Shown: positions 53,416 to 60,801 of the stretch, one piece after another
Layout of the letters: each line of letters opens with the position of its first letter
Numbering within the stretch: the first letter of the stretch is position 1
Assembly (NCBI RefSeq): GCF_900095305.1
Contig: NZ_FMDO01000028.1
Span: forward strand, 89,679 to 153,678
Length of the DNA: 64,000 nt
Direction: 5' to 3'
DNA from: Proteiniborus sp. DW1
GTDB taxonomy: Bacteria > Bacillota > Clostridia > Tissierellales > Proteiniboraceae
Position numbers and translations under genes: made by a program
Notes under the pieces: generated by a model
The model's input: the letters and a program-made list of their open reading frames with translations, nothing else
Databases searched by the model: none
Told to the model about the DNA's origin: nothing

Positions 53416-53693
53416 TGTTTATGTGATTACAAAAAGCGTTGTATCATATGAATATATCTTGGGAACATGAAATTCTTTTAGATTTAGTTTTTGATTAGTT
53501 TTATTTATCTATTTTCATTTATATAAAAGAGAGTTTAGAATAGATATAGAAATATATTGTAAGTATTAGGCAAATGAGTTAATATAATATATGCAAGAGT
53601 TGTTTAATAATAAGGGATAAGAAACTTTTTATACAGTTTATAATACAAAAGCGTAGAAGAATAGAGGACATGAAAACTGAGGGGGTAATTAAA
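53416..53693. other. Gene-free stretch
   Basis: About 280 bases of AT-rich sequence. No gene, terminator or repeat was recognised. It presumably contains the promoter of the following gene. Confidence 0.4.
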
Positions 53694-54149
53694 GTGAAAT
53701 TAGCAGAGGCGCTTATATTGAGGGCGGAACTACAAAAAAGAATAGAGCAGTTAAAAACCAGGATTAAAAATAATGCTATGATACAAGAAGGGGATAGTCC
53801 AAATGAAGAACCAGAAGAGCTATTAGAAGAATTAGAAATGTGTATAACAGATCTTACATATATTATAAAGCGAATAAATAGAACAAATAGCCAAACCATG
53901 TTTGACAAGGAAATGACAATAGCAGATGCTTTAGCTGAAAGAGATGGTATATGGGAAAAAAGACTAGCTTTATCTCATATAATAGAGAGTGGAAGTATAA
54001 GATTTGACAGATATTCAAGAACAGAAGTAAAGTTTATAAGTACTATAGATGTAGGGAAATTACAAAAGGAAGTAGATCAATTATCTAAGGAATACAGAGA
54101 ATTAGACACCAAAATTCAAAGTCTAAACTGGACTATAGAGTTAATTTAA
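53694..54149 (+). CDS. DIP1984 family protein
   Basis: The 151-residue protein matches the DIP1984 pattern closely: VKLAEALILRAELQKRIEQL, QEGDSPNEEPEELLEELE, IKRINRTNSQT, IADALAERD, RFDRYSRTEVKF and the C-terminal YRELDTKIQSLNWTIEL. It is largely a helical coiled coil. The function is unknown, although some members are labelled septicolysin. A GTG at 53694 with GAGGGGG upstream is preferred over a frame ATG at 53670 before that site. Confidence 0.88.
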   Translation: MKLAEALILRAELQKRIEQLKTRIKNNAMIQEGDSPNEEPEELLEELEMCITDLTYIIKRINRTNSQTMFDKEMTIADALAERDGIWEKRLALSHIIESGSIRFDRYSRTEVKFISTIDVGKLQKEVDQLSKEYRELDTKIQSLNWTIELI

Positions 54150-54167
54150 ATAAAGATGGTAGCTTAA

Positions 54168-54258
54168 GTTATAAAGGTGAGTACAAACCCAGCAACAGGG
54201 TCAAGTTGCAGCTTGGCGGCTAAGGAGCAAGGCTAGTGGTTCGAGTCCACATATAACA
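54168..54258 (+). tRNA. tRNA-like structured RNA candidate, non-canonical or degenerate
   Basis: A perfect T-arm-like element, GTGG-TTCGAGT-CCAC, ends at 54250. The next seven bases pair at six of seven positions with GTTATAA at 54168, giving an acceptor-like stem and a discriminator A in 91 bases. Inside are two more hairpins, ACCC-AGCAACA-GGGT and GTCAAG-TTGCAG-CTTGGC. I cannot find a proper anticodon loop (no U33) or a D-loop GG, so it is not a normal tRNA. It could be a tRNA pseudogene, a tRNA-like regulatory RNA, or chance. Confidence 0.3.
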
Positions 54259-54397
54259 ACTTATGCTCATAATTGTCACATGAGTACAAGTAGAAAGTGT
54301 ATTGTAACTACCATGTACTAATTTATAATTTAAAGCGAGGGTGGGTAAGGGGATAGGCTAATATAATATGAAAAAGTGTTAAAAGGAGGTGGGTATT

Positions 54398-54526
54398 ATG
54401 ATGAAAGATACATTAGGTATCTATAAATCTAATACTTTATTGCAGGAGGTACTAATATTTGAGTTACAAGAAAGGTGTAGAAGTATTGCCAGCTCACCTT
54501 CTAAAAGAGGTACAGAAGTATATTGA
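54398..54526 (+). CDS. Possible 42-residue leader peptide overlapping the CD3324-like gene
   Basis: An excellent AAAGGAGGTGGG site precedes ATG-ATG at 54398. The frame reads MMKDTLGIYKSNTLLQEVLI and ends at 54526, overlapping the start of the next gene out of frame by 68 bases. The next gene's own ribosome site lies within it. It may be a translated leader that couples expression, or a chance frame. Confidence 0.35.
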   Translation: MMKDTLGIYKSNTLLQEVLIFELQERCRSIASSPSKRGTEVY

Positions 54527-54728
54527 CGGAGGGTTAATATATATACCTAAAAAGAGTAAGAGAGTTGGCTGGGGTCATTTAAATGGTTCAAAGAAGTTAC
54601 TAGAAAAACGAAATGAGAAGATATTTGAATTATATAAAAATGGTATACCTATAGATGAAATAGCCAACATGTATTATCTGAGTGAAGAAACCATTAAAAA
54701 GATTGTATATGGTAAAAAACAATTATAA
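54459..54728 (+). CDS. CD3324 family protein, small helix-turn-helix
   Basis: The 89-residue protein fits the CD3324 family: VLPAHLLKEVQKYIDGGLIYIP, then RVGWGHLNGSKKLLEKRNEKI and a C-terminal helix-turn-helix (IDEIANMYYLSEETIKKIVY). It probably binds DNA. A TTG start follows GGAGG (54445-54449) by nine bases. A short coding frame with a strong ribosome site overlaps its 5' end. Confidence 0.8.
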   Translation: MSYKKGVEVLPAHLLKEVQKYIDGGLIYIPKKSKRVGWGHLNGSKKLLEKRNEKIFELYKNGIPIDEIANMYYLSEETIKKIVYGKKQL

Positions 54729-54836
54729 TTATTCTCTTCCTATGATTTTAAGGCTATAAATGAGAAAATATAATTGACCGGTTAGTATGTAGGAAAGGGG
54801 ATGATTAAAATTAAAATAGAGGTGCTTTTAGCATAG

Positions 54837-54878
54837 CAAAAATAGTGGATGCTTATGTATCCACTATTTTTGTATATA
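54837..54878 (+). terminator. Strong terminator
   Basis: CAAAAATAGTGGAT (54837-54850) pairs perfectly with ATCCACTATTTTTG (54859-54872), 14 pairs around an eight-base loop, with a T run within and after the stem. Confidence 0.85.
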
Positions 54879-54962
54879 TTTTAGTTAGTTGAATAGGTTA
54901 GATTCTATGTTTAGATAATTATATATGACGAAAGTTGCTAATTATGGAGGGAGAATAACAGA

Positions 54963-55562
54963 ATGATCATTGCATATAAGGATATTATTCTAAGAGATTA
55001 TAAAGAGGAAGATATAGCCGATGATATTCGATGGATGACTGAAGAAATTGTTTGGCATGAATGGGATGCACCTTGGGAGGCTGAAGAAGATTTTAAGAAT
55101 TTCGATGCAGAAAAGTACTATGAGAATGCAATGAAAAAATTGAAAGACAAGAAATCTAACAATGAATTTCGTTGGAAATTTGAAATTGATACTAAGGAAG
55201 GAGCTCATATAGGAGGGGTCAACTCTTATCTTATTGATGAGGAATATAATTGGAAACCTGCTTCTCAAGGAGGGTGTTTACATACACTTGGAATAGATAT
55301 ATGTGAATCATCTTACTGGTATAAGGGTTATGGAACACAGGCTTTTGCTGCTTTCATTAATTATCACATTTCAAGTGGAGTTACAGATATTTATACACAG
55401 ACATGGTCTGGAAATTATCCTATGATTGCCATGGCAGAAAAAATTGGCTTTGAAGAATGTAATCGAGTAAGAAATTCTCGGATTGTAAGAGGAAACTCAT
55501 TCGATGGTTTAACATTTAAGTTAAACATCAAAAAATTTGAAGAATTCTTTAGCAAATACTAA
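54963..55562 (+). CDS. GNAT family N-acetyltransferase, RimJ/RimL type
   Basis: The 199-residue protein begins IILRDYKEEDIADDIRWMTE, the layout of RimJ/RimL-type GNAT enzymes, with HIGGVNSYLID, the acetyl-CoA region LGIDICESSYWYKGYGTQAFAAF and a C-terminal TWSGNYPMIAMAEKIGF. An insertion of acidic and aromatic residues (HEWDAPWEAEEDFKNFD) lies after the first strand. The substrate is unknown. GGAGGGAG precedes the ATG. Confidence 0.85.
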   Translation: MIIAYKDIILRDYKEEDIADDIRWMTEEIVWHEWDAPWEAEEDFKNFDAEKYYENAMKKLKDKKSNNEFRWKFEIDTKEGAHIGGVNSYLIDEEYNWKPASQGGCLHTLGIDICESSYWYKGYGTQAFAAFINYHISSGVTDIYTQTWSGNYPMIAMAEKIGFEECNRVRNSRIVRGNSFDGLTFKLNIKKFEEFFSKY

Positions 55563-55583
55563 TATGATAACGGGGGTTATTTA

Positions 55584-56615
55584 ATGATAATAAAAAGTCA
55601 GGGCAATAATGAAAAAAACATCTTTAATTGGATAGAAAAAGAACTAAATCCAGAGTCTTGTTCATCAGAGGATTTTATATATAACGAAATGGAATCACAG
55701 TCAGGATATAGCCTACCAGTTATTTATCAACCTTTTGATTCAACCAAAAGATGGCATTGGAATGATAGAGGAAGTCTCTATGATTTTCTATACTCAACAA
55801 ATGGCGCAGAGAAAAAACTATTAGACTTTGGGCCAGGAGATGGATGGCCTTCATTAATAGTGGCACCATTTGCTAAAGAAGTTATAGGAGTGGATTCATC
55901 TGAGAAGCGTGTGAAGATTTGCGCAGAAAATGCTAAGCGAATGGGTATTCAAAATGTCAGCTTTATAAGCTATAAATCTGGAACAAAACTACCCTTTGAA
56001 GATAACAGCTTTGATGGAATCATGGCAGCATCATCTATAGAGCAGACTCCAGACCCAAAGAAAACCTTAGAGGAATTATATAGAGTACTAAAGCCAGGAG
56101 GACGTATCAGAATTTTTTATGAGGCCTTAAGCGATTATAAAGATGGATATGAAAGAGATATATGGATAGAGGGACTAGGTGAAAGTTCATGTAAATTAAT
56201 TATATTTAATAGAGATTTGGAAAATGAGTATGCATTGCAATATGGATTAACAATTGCCATGTCGGAGGAAGAGTTAATAAAAAATTTATCTACTAGTGGA
56301 GAAGTTAGCTTTGACCAAGTTTCTATTTCCTTCTTAGAAAGGATAAAATGCATGATAACAAAAGCACAAGTATGTAAAACTATCCATCCTTCAGGAAAAA
56401 CCTTGGTTTCATGGCTAAAAGAAATTGGTTTTAAAGAAGTGCTAGCTACTTATAATGGAAGAAGTGCTGCTACAAAACTGTTTGATTTATATACAGATGA
56501 TAATCGACCTTCTGATTTAAATTCGGTAGATGAAGCAATTAAAAAAGTTGTAAAGATAGTGACAGAATTAGAGGCACCAATTGAAAGTGATCCTATGATA
56601 ACTGCAATTAAATAA
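55584..56615 (+). CDS. Class I SAM-dependent methyltransferase
   Basis: The 343-residue protein has a methyltransferase core at about residues 60-190: LLDFGPGDGWPSLIVAPFA (SAM loop), VIGVDSSEKRVKICAENAKR, SGTKLPFEDNSFDGIMAAS and LEELYRVLKPGGRIRI, the UbiE/Methyltransf_11 pattern. The flanking N- and C-terminal segments of about 60 and 150 residues are not recognised. It starts 21 bases after the acetyltransferase gene with a GGGGG site, so the two may be co-transcribed in a modification pathway. Confidence 0.85.
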   Translation: MIIKSQGNNEKNIFNWIEKELNPESCSSEDFIYNEMESQSGYSLPVIYQPFDSTKRWHWNDRGSLYDFLYSTNGAEKKLLDFGPGDGWPSLIVAPFAKEVIGVDSSEKRVKICAENAKRMGIQNVSFISYKSGTKLPFEDNSFDGIMAASSIEQTPDPKKTLEELYRVLKPGGRIRIFYEALSDYKDGYERDIWIEGLGESSCKLIIFNRDLENEYALQYGLTIAMSEEELIKNLSTSGEVSFDQVSISFLERIKCMITKAQVCKTIHPSGKTLVSWLKEIGFKEVLATYNGRSAATKLFDLYTDDNRPSDLNSVDEAIKKVVKIVTELEAPIESDPMITAIK

Positions 56616-56631
56616 TTAATTTTATAACTAA

Positions 56632-56671
56632 TAACTCTAGCATTTAAAGCTCTAATAGATTGCTAGGGTTA
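56632..56671 (+). terminator. Terminator-like hairpin after the methyltransferase gene
   Basis: TAACTCTAGCA (56632-56642) pairs with TGCTAGGGTTA (56661-56671), one mismatch, followed by TGTTTATTTTTA. Confidence 0.6.
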
Positions 56672-56838
56672 TGTTTATTTTTAAGTCTTATTTGAATAAG
56701 TATATTTGAAAATTTCTGATTATCTAATATAATGAAGCTAGAGATTTTGGGCGTGTGTCATAGGATTACTAATGATGATAATTTTAGGATTTTAATTCTA
56801 TAAACTTAAATTCTAATGAAATTTTAATATTTCTTGAA

Positions 56839-56866
56839 TTGTGCTTAAAGATTAGATTGTTATAAT
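56839..56866 (+). promoter_or_regulatory. Promoter of the DUF4342 and two-component unit
   Basis: TTGTGC (56839-56844) and TATAAT (56861-56866) are 16 bases apart, 33 bases before the ATG, with AGGAGG between. The -10 box is perfect, the -35 box moderate. Confidence 0.55.
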
Positions 56867-56898
56867 TAAACCATATTAAGGGATAGGAGGTTTTAAAT

Positions 56899-57474
56899 AT
56901 GGTTACATTGGAACAAGTAGAAAAATTACGTGAATATGCAAATATTTCTTATGAAGAGGCAAGGGCAGCTCTTGAAGAGACTAATGGTGATATTCTTGAA
57001 GCATTAGTCAACCTTGAAAAGCAAAATCGTATAATTGTTCCTAAAGGAGGGGGCTATTACAATTCAAGAAGCAAATACCAAGATACTTATGAGAATCGAA
57101 GTGGAGATAACTATAAGAATGAGTACAAGAAAGTTGATGGTTCATCTTTTGGAGAACTAGTAGGAAGGTTTTTTAGATGGTGTGGCGAAATAATAAACAG
57201 AGGGAATAGGAATAGCTTTGAGGTCATGAGAGGGGAGCAGAAAGTAATCTCTATTCCAGTGACTATCTTAGCACTATTGCTACTATTCATGTTTTGGGTT
57301 ACTATTCCTCTAATAATCGTAGGATTATTCTTTGGCTATAGATACATGTTTATCGGTCCTGATTTGGGAAAGGAAAATGTGAATCGTGCCATGGATTCAG
57401 TTGCAGAAGTAGCAGAGAGTCTAAAAAAAGAAGTTAAAGGTGATAAGTCTAATGGAGAGAATTTTGATAATTGA
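56899..57474 (+). CDS. DUF4342 protein with N-terminal UBA/TS-N-like domain
   Basis: The 191-residue protein begins with a UBA-like helical domain (VEKLREYANISYEEARAALEE then GDILEALVNLE, residues 5-41). A Tyr/Lys-rich linker follows, then the DUF4342 region with a strong hydrophobic stretch of one or two helices (ISIPVTILALLLLFMFWVTI then PLIIVGLFFGYRYMF). The tail is polar. It overlaps the response regulator gene by 23 bases. Proteins of this type often lie beside envelope two-component systems in clostridia; the role is unknown. Confidence 0.8.
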   Translation: MVTLEQVEKLREYANISYEEARAALEETNGDILEALVNLEKQNRIIVPKGGGYYNSRSKYQDTYENRSGDNYKNEYKKVDGSSFGELVGRFFRWCGEIINRGNRNSFEVMRGEQKVISIPVTILALLLLFMFWVTIPLIIVGLFFGYRYMFIGPDLGKENVNRAMDSVAEVAESLKKEVKGDKSNGENFDN

Positions 57475-58143
57475 GGATGAAGAGAAAATAGCACGTTTTA
57501 TTGAACTAGAGCTTAAGTATGAAGGCTATGAAGTAGAGAAAGTGTTTAATGGAAGGGATGGGTTAGAGCTTGCGACAACCCAGCCCTTTGACCTTATTTT
57601 ATTATTTTACTTGACATCATGTTGCCAGAATTAAATGGAATCGAAGTCCTTAGAAGAATTCGTAGAGTTTCGGATATACCCATTATACTTTTAACGGCTA
57701 GAGATGCTGTTGTAGATAAGGTTACAGGACTTGACGGTGGAGCAGATGATTATATCACAAAGCCTTTTGCAATCGAGGAACTACTTGCAAGGATTAGAGT
57801 AGCTCTTAGGAAAAGATCTAATACTAATTTGATAAAAGCACCAGCAGAGCTTAATGCAGGGATGTTAACTCTTGACCCTATTAAGAGGGAAGTCAGAGTA
57901 GGTGAAACTTCACTTGATTTAACAAAAAGAGAATTCGATTTGCTTCAGTATCTATTAGAAAACAAAAATATAGTTATTAGTCGTGAAACCTTGCTTCAAC
58001 ATATATGGGGTTATGACTTTTCAGGTGGAACAAATGCAGTAGATGTGTATATTAGATATCTTCGTTCAAAGGTTGAGGAGCCCTTTGGACTGAAGTTAAT
58101 TCATACTGTTCGTGGAGTGGGGTACGTGATAAAAGATGAATAA
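57452..58143 (+). pseudogene. OmpR-family response regulator with a frameshift in the receiver domain
   Basis: The frame from ATG 57452 gives a normal receiver start (ILIIEDEEKIARFIELELKY, DGLELATTQPFDLILL) and then shifts; the correct continuation (DIMLPELNGIEVLRRIRR, ILLTARD, ITKPFAIEELL and a winged helix ending RGVGYVIKDE) is in another frame from about 57612. The text ATTTTATTATTTTA near 57594-57607 has about five bases more than expected, as if slipped on a repeat. The phospho-acceptor Asp is encoded just after the shift. It is either a mutation, a sequencing error, or, less likely, programmed frameshifting. Confidence 0.85.
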
Positions 58144-59629
58144 TACCAATTCTAGCTCAACCAATATTACAAGAAAAATCCGTTCATCTCTGGTTTTAAA
58201 GCTTAATGCAAAAATGATAGCAAGAATGTTCTCTGGATTTTTATCTATTAATGTCCTTATTCTTTTAATGGGCTCTTTTGTTGTTTTTTGGAATACAGAA
58301 GAAGGAATAAAAGAAATCATTGAAATGATGAAGCGAGTTCCACAAAACTCGCAGCTAGTCTATGATAGTGTTGGGAGTTATAGAATATCTTCTAAGATAG
58401 AAGAGTTATATGGTTTTAAAATTCCTCAAAAAGTACAAAAGTATCTACCAGGTGGAAATGTTAATTGGGAAAGAAGTGTAGGATTATCAAATATAAGTGA
58501 AGAGATAAAATTGCTAGAAAAGGTTGAGCTAGTGAACTATTCTGTGATTACTAGAATTAACGGTGAAACCTATCAAATAGTATATGCATTAGGTCGTGAT
58601 TTGAAATTATTCCTAACTTTATTTTCTATTTTGCTGGTATTTGAGCTAATCATTCTAATTGGGGGAATTGGGAAAGGGTCAAGGATGATAAGGCAAACCC
58701 TTAAGCCTTTGTACGATCTTGCAGAAACAGCTAAGAATCTAAATGCAGAAGTATCATCCTTAGGTTCAAAATCGGAAGATAGACATATTAAAGACCTAGC
58801 TGGAGTTATCAGTAGTATTGATGCTAACAAGCTAGATAAACGAATATCTATAGATAGTTCTCAAGATGAGCTTAAAGACTTAGCATCTGCCATAAATGAT
58901 ATGCTTAATCGTATCAATGCTTCTTATCAGTCACAGGTAAGGTTTGTGTCAGATGCATCACATGAGCTGCGTACACCTATATCTGTCATACAAGGATATG
59001 TTAATCTACTTGATCGCTGGGGTAAGAATGATGAAAAAACTATGCAGGAATCAATTGATGCTATTAAGAGTGAGACTCAGAATATGAAAGAACTAGTAGA
59101 GCAGCTGCTTTTTTTAGCTCGTGGTGATAATGAAACTATTCAGCTAAATAGAGAAGATTTTGATGCTTGTGAAGTAGTTGATGAGATAGTTCGTGAAGCA
59201 CAAATGATAGATCCAGCTCATAGCTTTGATATAGATTTAAAGGGACCTGCTTATATCAGTGGCGACAAGCAGCTTATAAAGCAGGCTATACGAATACTTG
59301 TAGATAATAGTATAAAATACACTCCTGAAGGTGAAAAGATTATATTGAGGGTTGATAATGGAAATGATTCAGTTAGCATTACAGTTCAGGATAATGGCAT
59401 AGGAATAGCACCAGAAGATATTCCTAGAATCTTTGATCGCTTTTATCGTTCTGATGAATCAAGAGCAAGAAAAACAGGAGGTTCAGGCTTAGGATTATCA
59501 ATTGCTAAATGGATAATCGAACGTCATGGGGCTTATTTTGAAGTACTAAGTAGAGTAGATATTGGTACTCGTATTACAATTGTAATGCCGAGTACTAAAC
59601 TGACTTCTACTGAACTGATAACAGAATAA
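58136..59629 (+). CDS. Sensor histidine kinase with HAMP domain
   Basis: The 497-residue kinase has two membrane helices (about 32-52 and 160-180) around an extracellular sensor of roughly 105 residues, a HAMP region with an extended insert (LYDLAETAKNLNAEVSSLGS then KSEDRH), H-box SDASHELRTPISVIQGYVNLL, N-box IRILVDNSIKYTPEG, and ATP-site motifs VQDNGIGIAPEDIPRIFDRF and GGSGLGLSIAKWI. It overlaps the regulator by eight bases. If the regulator is truly broken, this kinase may lack its partner. Confidence 0.92.
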   Translation: MNNTNSSSTNITRKIRSSLVLKLNAKMIARMFSGFLSINVLILLMGSFVVFWNTEEGIKEIIEMMKRVPQNSQLVYDSVGSYRISSKIEELYGFKIPQKVQKYLPGGNVNWERSVGLSNISEEIKLLEKVELVNYSVITRINGETYQIVYALGRDLKLFLTLFSILLVFELIILIGGIGKGSRMIRQTLKPLYDLAETAKNLNAEVSSLGSKSEDRHIKDLAGVISSIDANKLDKRISIDSSQDELKDLASAINDMLNRINASYQSQVRFVSDASHELRTPISVIQGYVNLLDRWGKNDEKTMQESIDAIKSETQNMKELVEQLLFLARGDNETIQLNREDFDACEVVDEIVREAQMIDPAHSFDIDLKGPAYISGDKQLIKQAIRILVDNSIKYTPEGEKIILRVDNGNDSVSITVQDNGIGIAPEDIPRIFDRFYRSDESRARKTGGSGLGLSIAKWIIERHGAYFEVLSRVDIGTRITIVMPSTKLTSTELITE

Positions 59630-59640
59630 AAAGCAAAACT

Positions 59641-59670
59641 TCTTCCTTTTTAATTAGGGAAGATTTTTTT
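59641..59670 (+). terminator. Terminator after the kinase gene
   Basis: TCTTCC (59641-59646) pairs with GGAAGA (59658-59663), followed by seven T (59664-59670). Confidence 0.7.
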
Positions 59671-59671
59671 A

Positions 59672-59725
59672 TGCAAAGCAAACTTGACATATTTTGCAAA
59701 GCTTGCTATACTAAAAATGCAAAGC
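59672..59725 (+). promoter_or_regulatory. Promoter with three evenly spaced TGCAAAGC operator-like sites
   Basis: TTGACA (59684-59689) and TATACT (59707-59712) are 17 bases apart, a near-ideal vegetative promoter. TGCAAAGC occurs at 59672-59679, 59695-59702 and 59718-59725, exactly 23 bases apart each time: just before the -35 box, in the spacer, and just after the -10 box. This layout fits repression by the XRE protein encoded next. Confidence 0.75.
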
Positions 59726-59756
59726 AAACTATACATATATTTAAAAGGTGATGAAA

Positions 59757-59957
59757 ATGAAAACACGAATTAGGGAACTAAGAAAAGAAAGAAAATTGAC
59801 TCAGGAAGAATTGGCTTTAGCAGTGGGTACAACAAGACAGACAATCACATCAATAGAAGTTGGAAAGTATACGGCTTCTCTCGTACTAGCATATAAAATT
59901 GCACGTTATTTTGGGTTAACTATTGAAGAAGTTTTTGATTTCTCTGATGTGGATTAA
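59757..59957 (+). CDS. XRE-family transcriptional regulator
   Basis: The small protein of about 66 residues is a single helix-turn-helix: TRIRELRKERKLTQEELALAVG, TTRQTITSIEVGKY then LVLAYKIARYFGLTIEEVFDF. This is the short clostridial XRE type that often precedes a membrane protein gene. ATG 59757 is preferred, six bases after AAAAGGTG; ATG 59751 and GTG 59748 overlap that site. It probably represses its own promoter through the TGCAAAGC array. Confidence 0.9.
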   Translation: MKTRIRELRKERKLTQEELALAVGTTRQTITSIEVGKYTASLVLAYKIARYFGLTIEEVFDFSDVD

Positions 59958-59975
59958 TAATGGGGGTGTATAGAA

Positions 59976-60416
59976 ATGGAGCAATTTAAAATGAAAGTTA
60001 AGAGAAGAATAATGCTGTTATCTATAGGGATTCTAGGAGCAGTAGTGCTTTGTGCTTATGGATTTTTTGCAATGGGTAGTGAAGCTGTGGTAGATGGAAC
60101 TGTTACAGTATTCCAACTTGGGCTTATTTTTGGTATTGGAATAAGGGCACTTATTGAAATTATTAAGCTGAGAATGGTAATTAAAGACGATAGGAAGCTT
60201 AAGATGTTATATAACAAGGAAAATGATGAAAGGTTAAAACTCATACGCAGTAAATCTGGAATGCCAATGCTGATGATTACATCTATATTGATGCTTATAG
60301 CAGCAATTATCTCTGGGTATTTCAATACAGTAGTGTTTTCAACACTAGTTATAGCTGCAATGGTACAGCTATTATTAGGTTTAATTGTAAAAGTGTATTA
60401 TATGAAAACTATGTAA
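59976..60416 (+). CDS. Membrane protein co-transcribed with the XRE regulator
   Basis: The 146-residue protein has four hydrophobic segments (about residues 11-31, 42-62, 94-114, 120-140). Between the second and third lies a charged cytosolic loop with YNKENDERLKLIRSKSG, a pattern common in DUF2178-like or XRE-linked membrane proteins. The function is unknown. It starts 19 bases after the regulator gene with a GGGGGTG site. Confidence 0.7.
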   Translation: MEQFKMKVKRRIMLLSIGILGAVVLCAYGFFAMGSEAVVDGTVTVFQLGLIFGIGIRALIEIIKLRMVIKDDRKLKMLYNKENDERLKLIRSKSGMPMLMITSILMLIAAIISGYFNTVVFSTLVIAAMVQLLLGLIVKVYYMKTM

Positions 60417-60453
60417 AAGAGATTTGAGAGAAGAGAAATTAGGAGGTAACTTA

Positions 60454-60672
60454 ATGAGAAAAGAATTCAAATTAGGAGTTATGCTATTTGCTATTTTTAA
60501 TGTTGTGAGATTTATAACTAAAGATATACTGACAGAATTACCAGCTATACATTTTATCCTTGGGGTAATAGTAGGATTGGCACTTGTACATATAATGATT
60601 GGGTCATTACCAGAAGATAAGTATTTAAGAATAAAAGCTTTTAAAGGAAACTTTAGCTCTTTTGTAAAATAA
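60454..60672 (+). CDS. Small two-helix membrane protein
   Basis: The ATG at 60454 follows AGGAGG; a frame ATG at 60424 lacks a site. The 72-residue product has two hydrophobic segments (GVMLFAIFNVVRFI and FILGVIVGLALVHIMIG). It is the third gene of the XRE unit. It is not recognised further. Confidence 0.6.
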   Translation: MRKEFKLGVMLFAIFNVVRFITKDILTELPAIHFILGVIVGLALVHIMIGSLPEDKYLRIKAFKGNFSSFVK

Positions 60673-60683
60673 CAATAATTGAT

Positions 60684-60709
60684 CCTTAGACAATAAGTCT
60701 AGGGGTTTT
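60684..60709 (+). terminator. Terminator of the XRE unit
   Basis: CCTTAGAC (60684-60691) pairs with GTCTAGGG (60697-60704), one G-T pair, followed by GTTTTATTT. Confidence 0.7.
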
Positions 60710-60801
60710 ATTTCATGTTTATAATAATATTTCTATTTGCTTTTAGAGATATTATTATATAATATTATATAAACATTTACAGTTATACATAGGAGGAGAT
60801 T

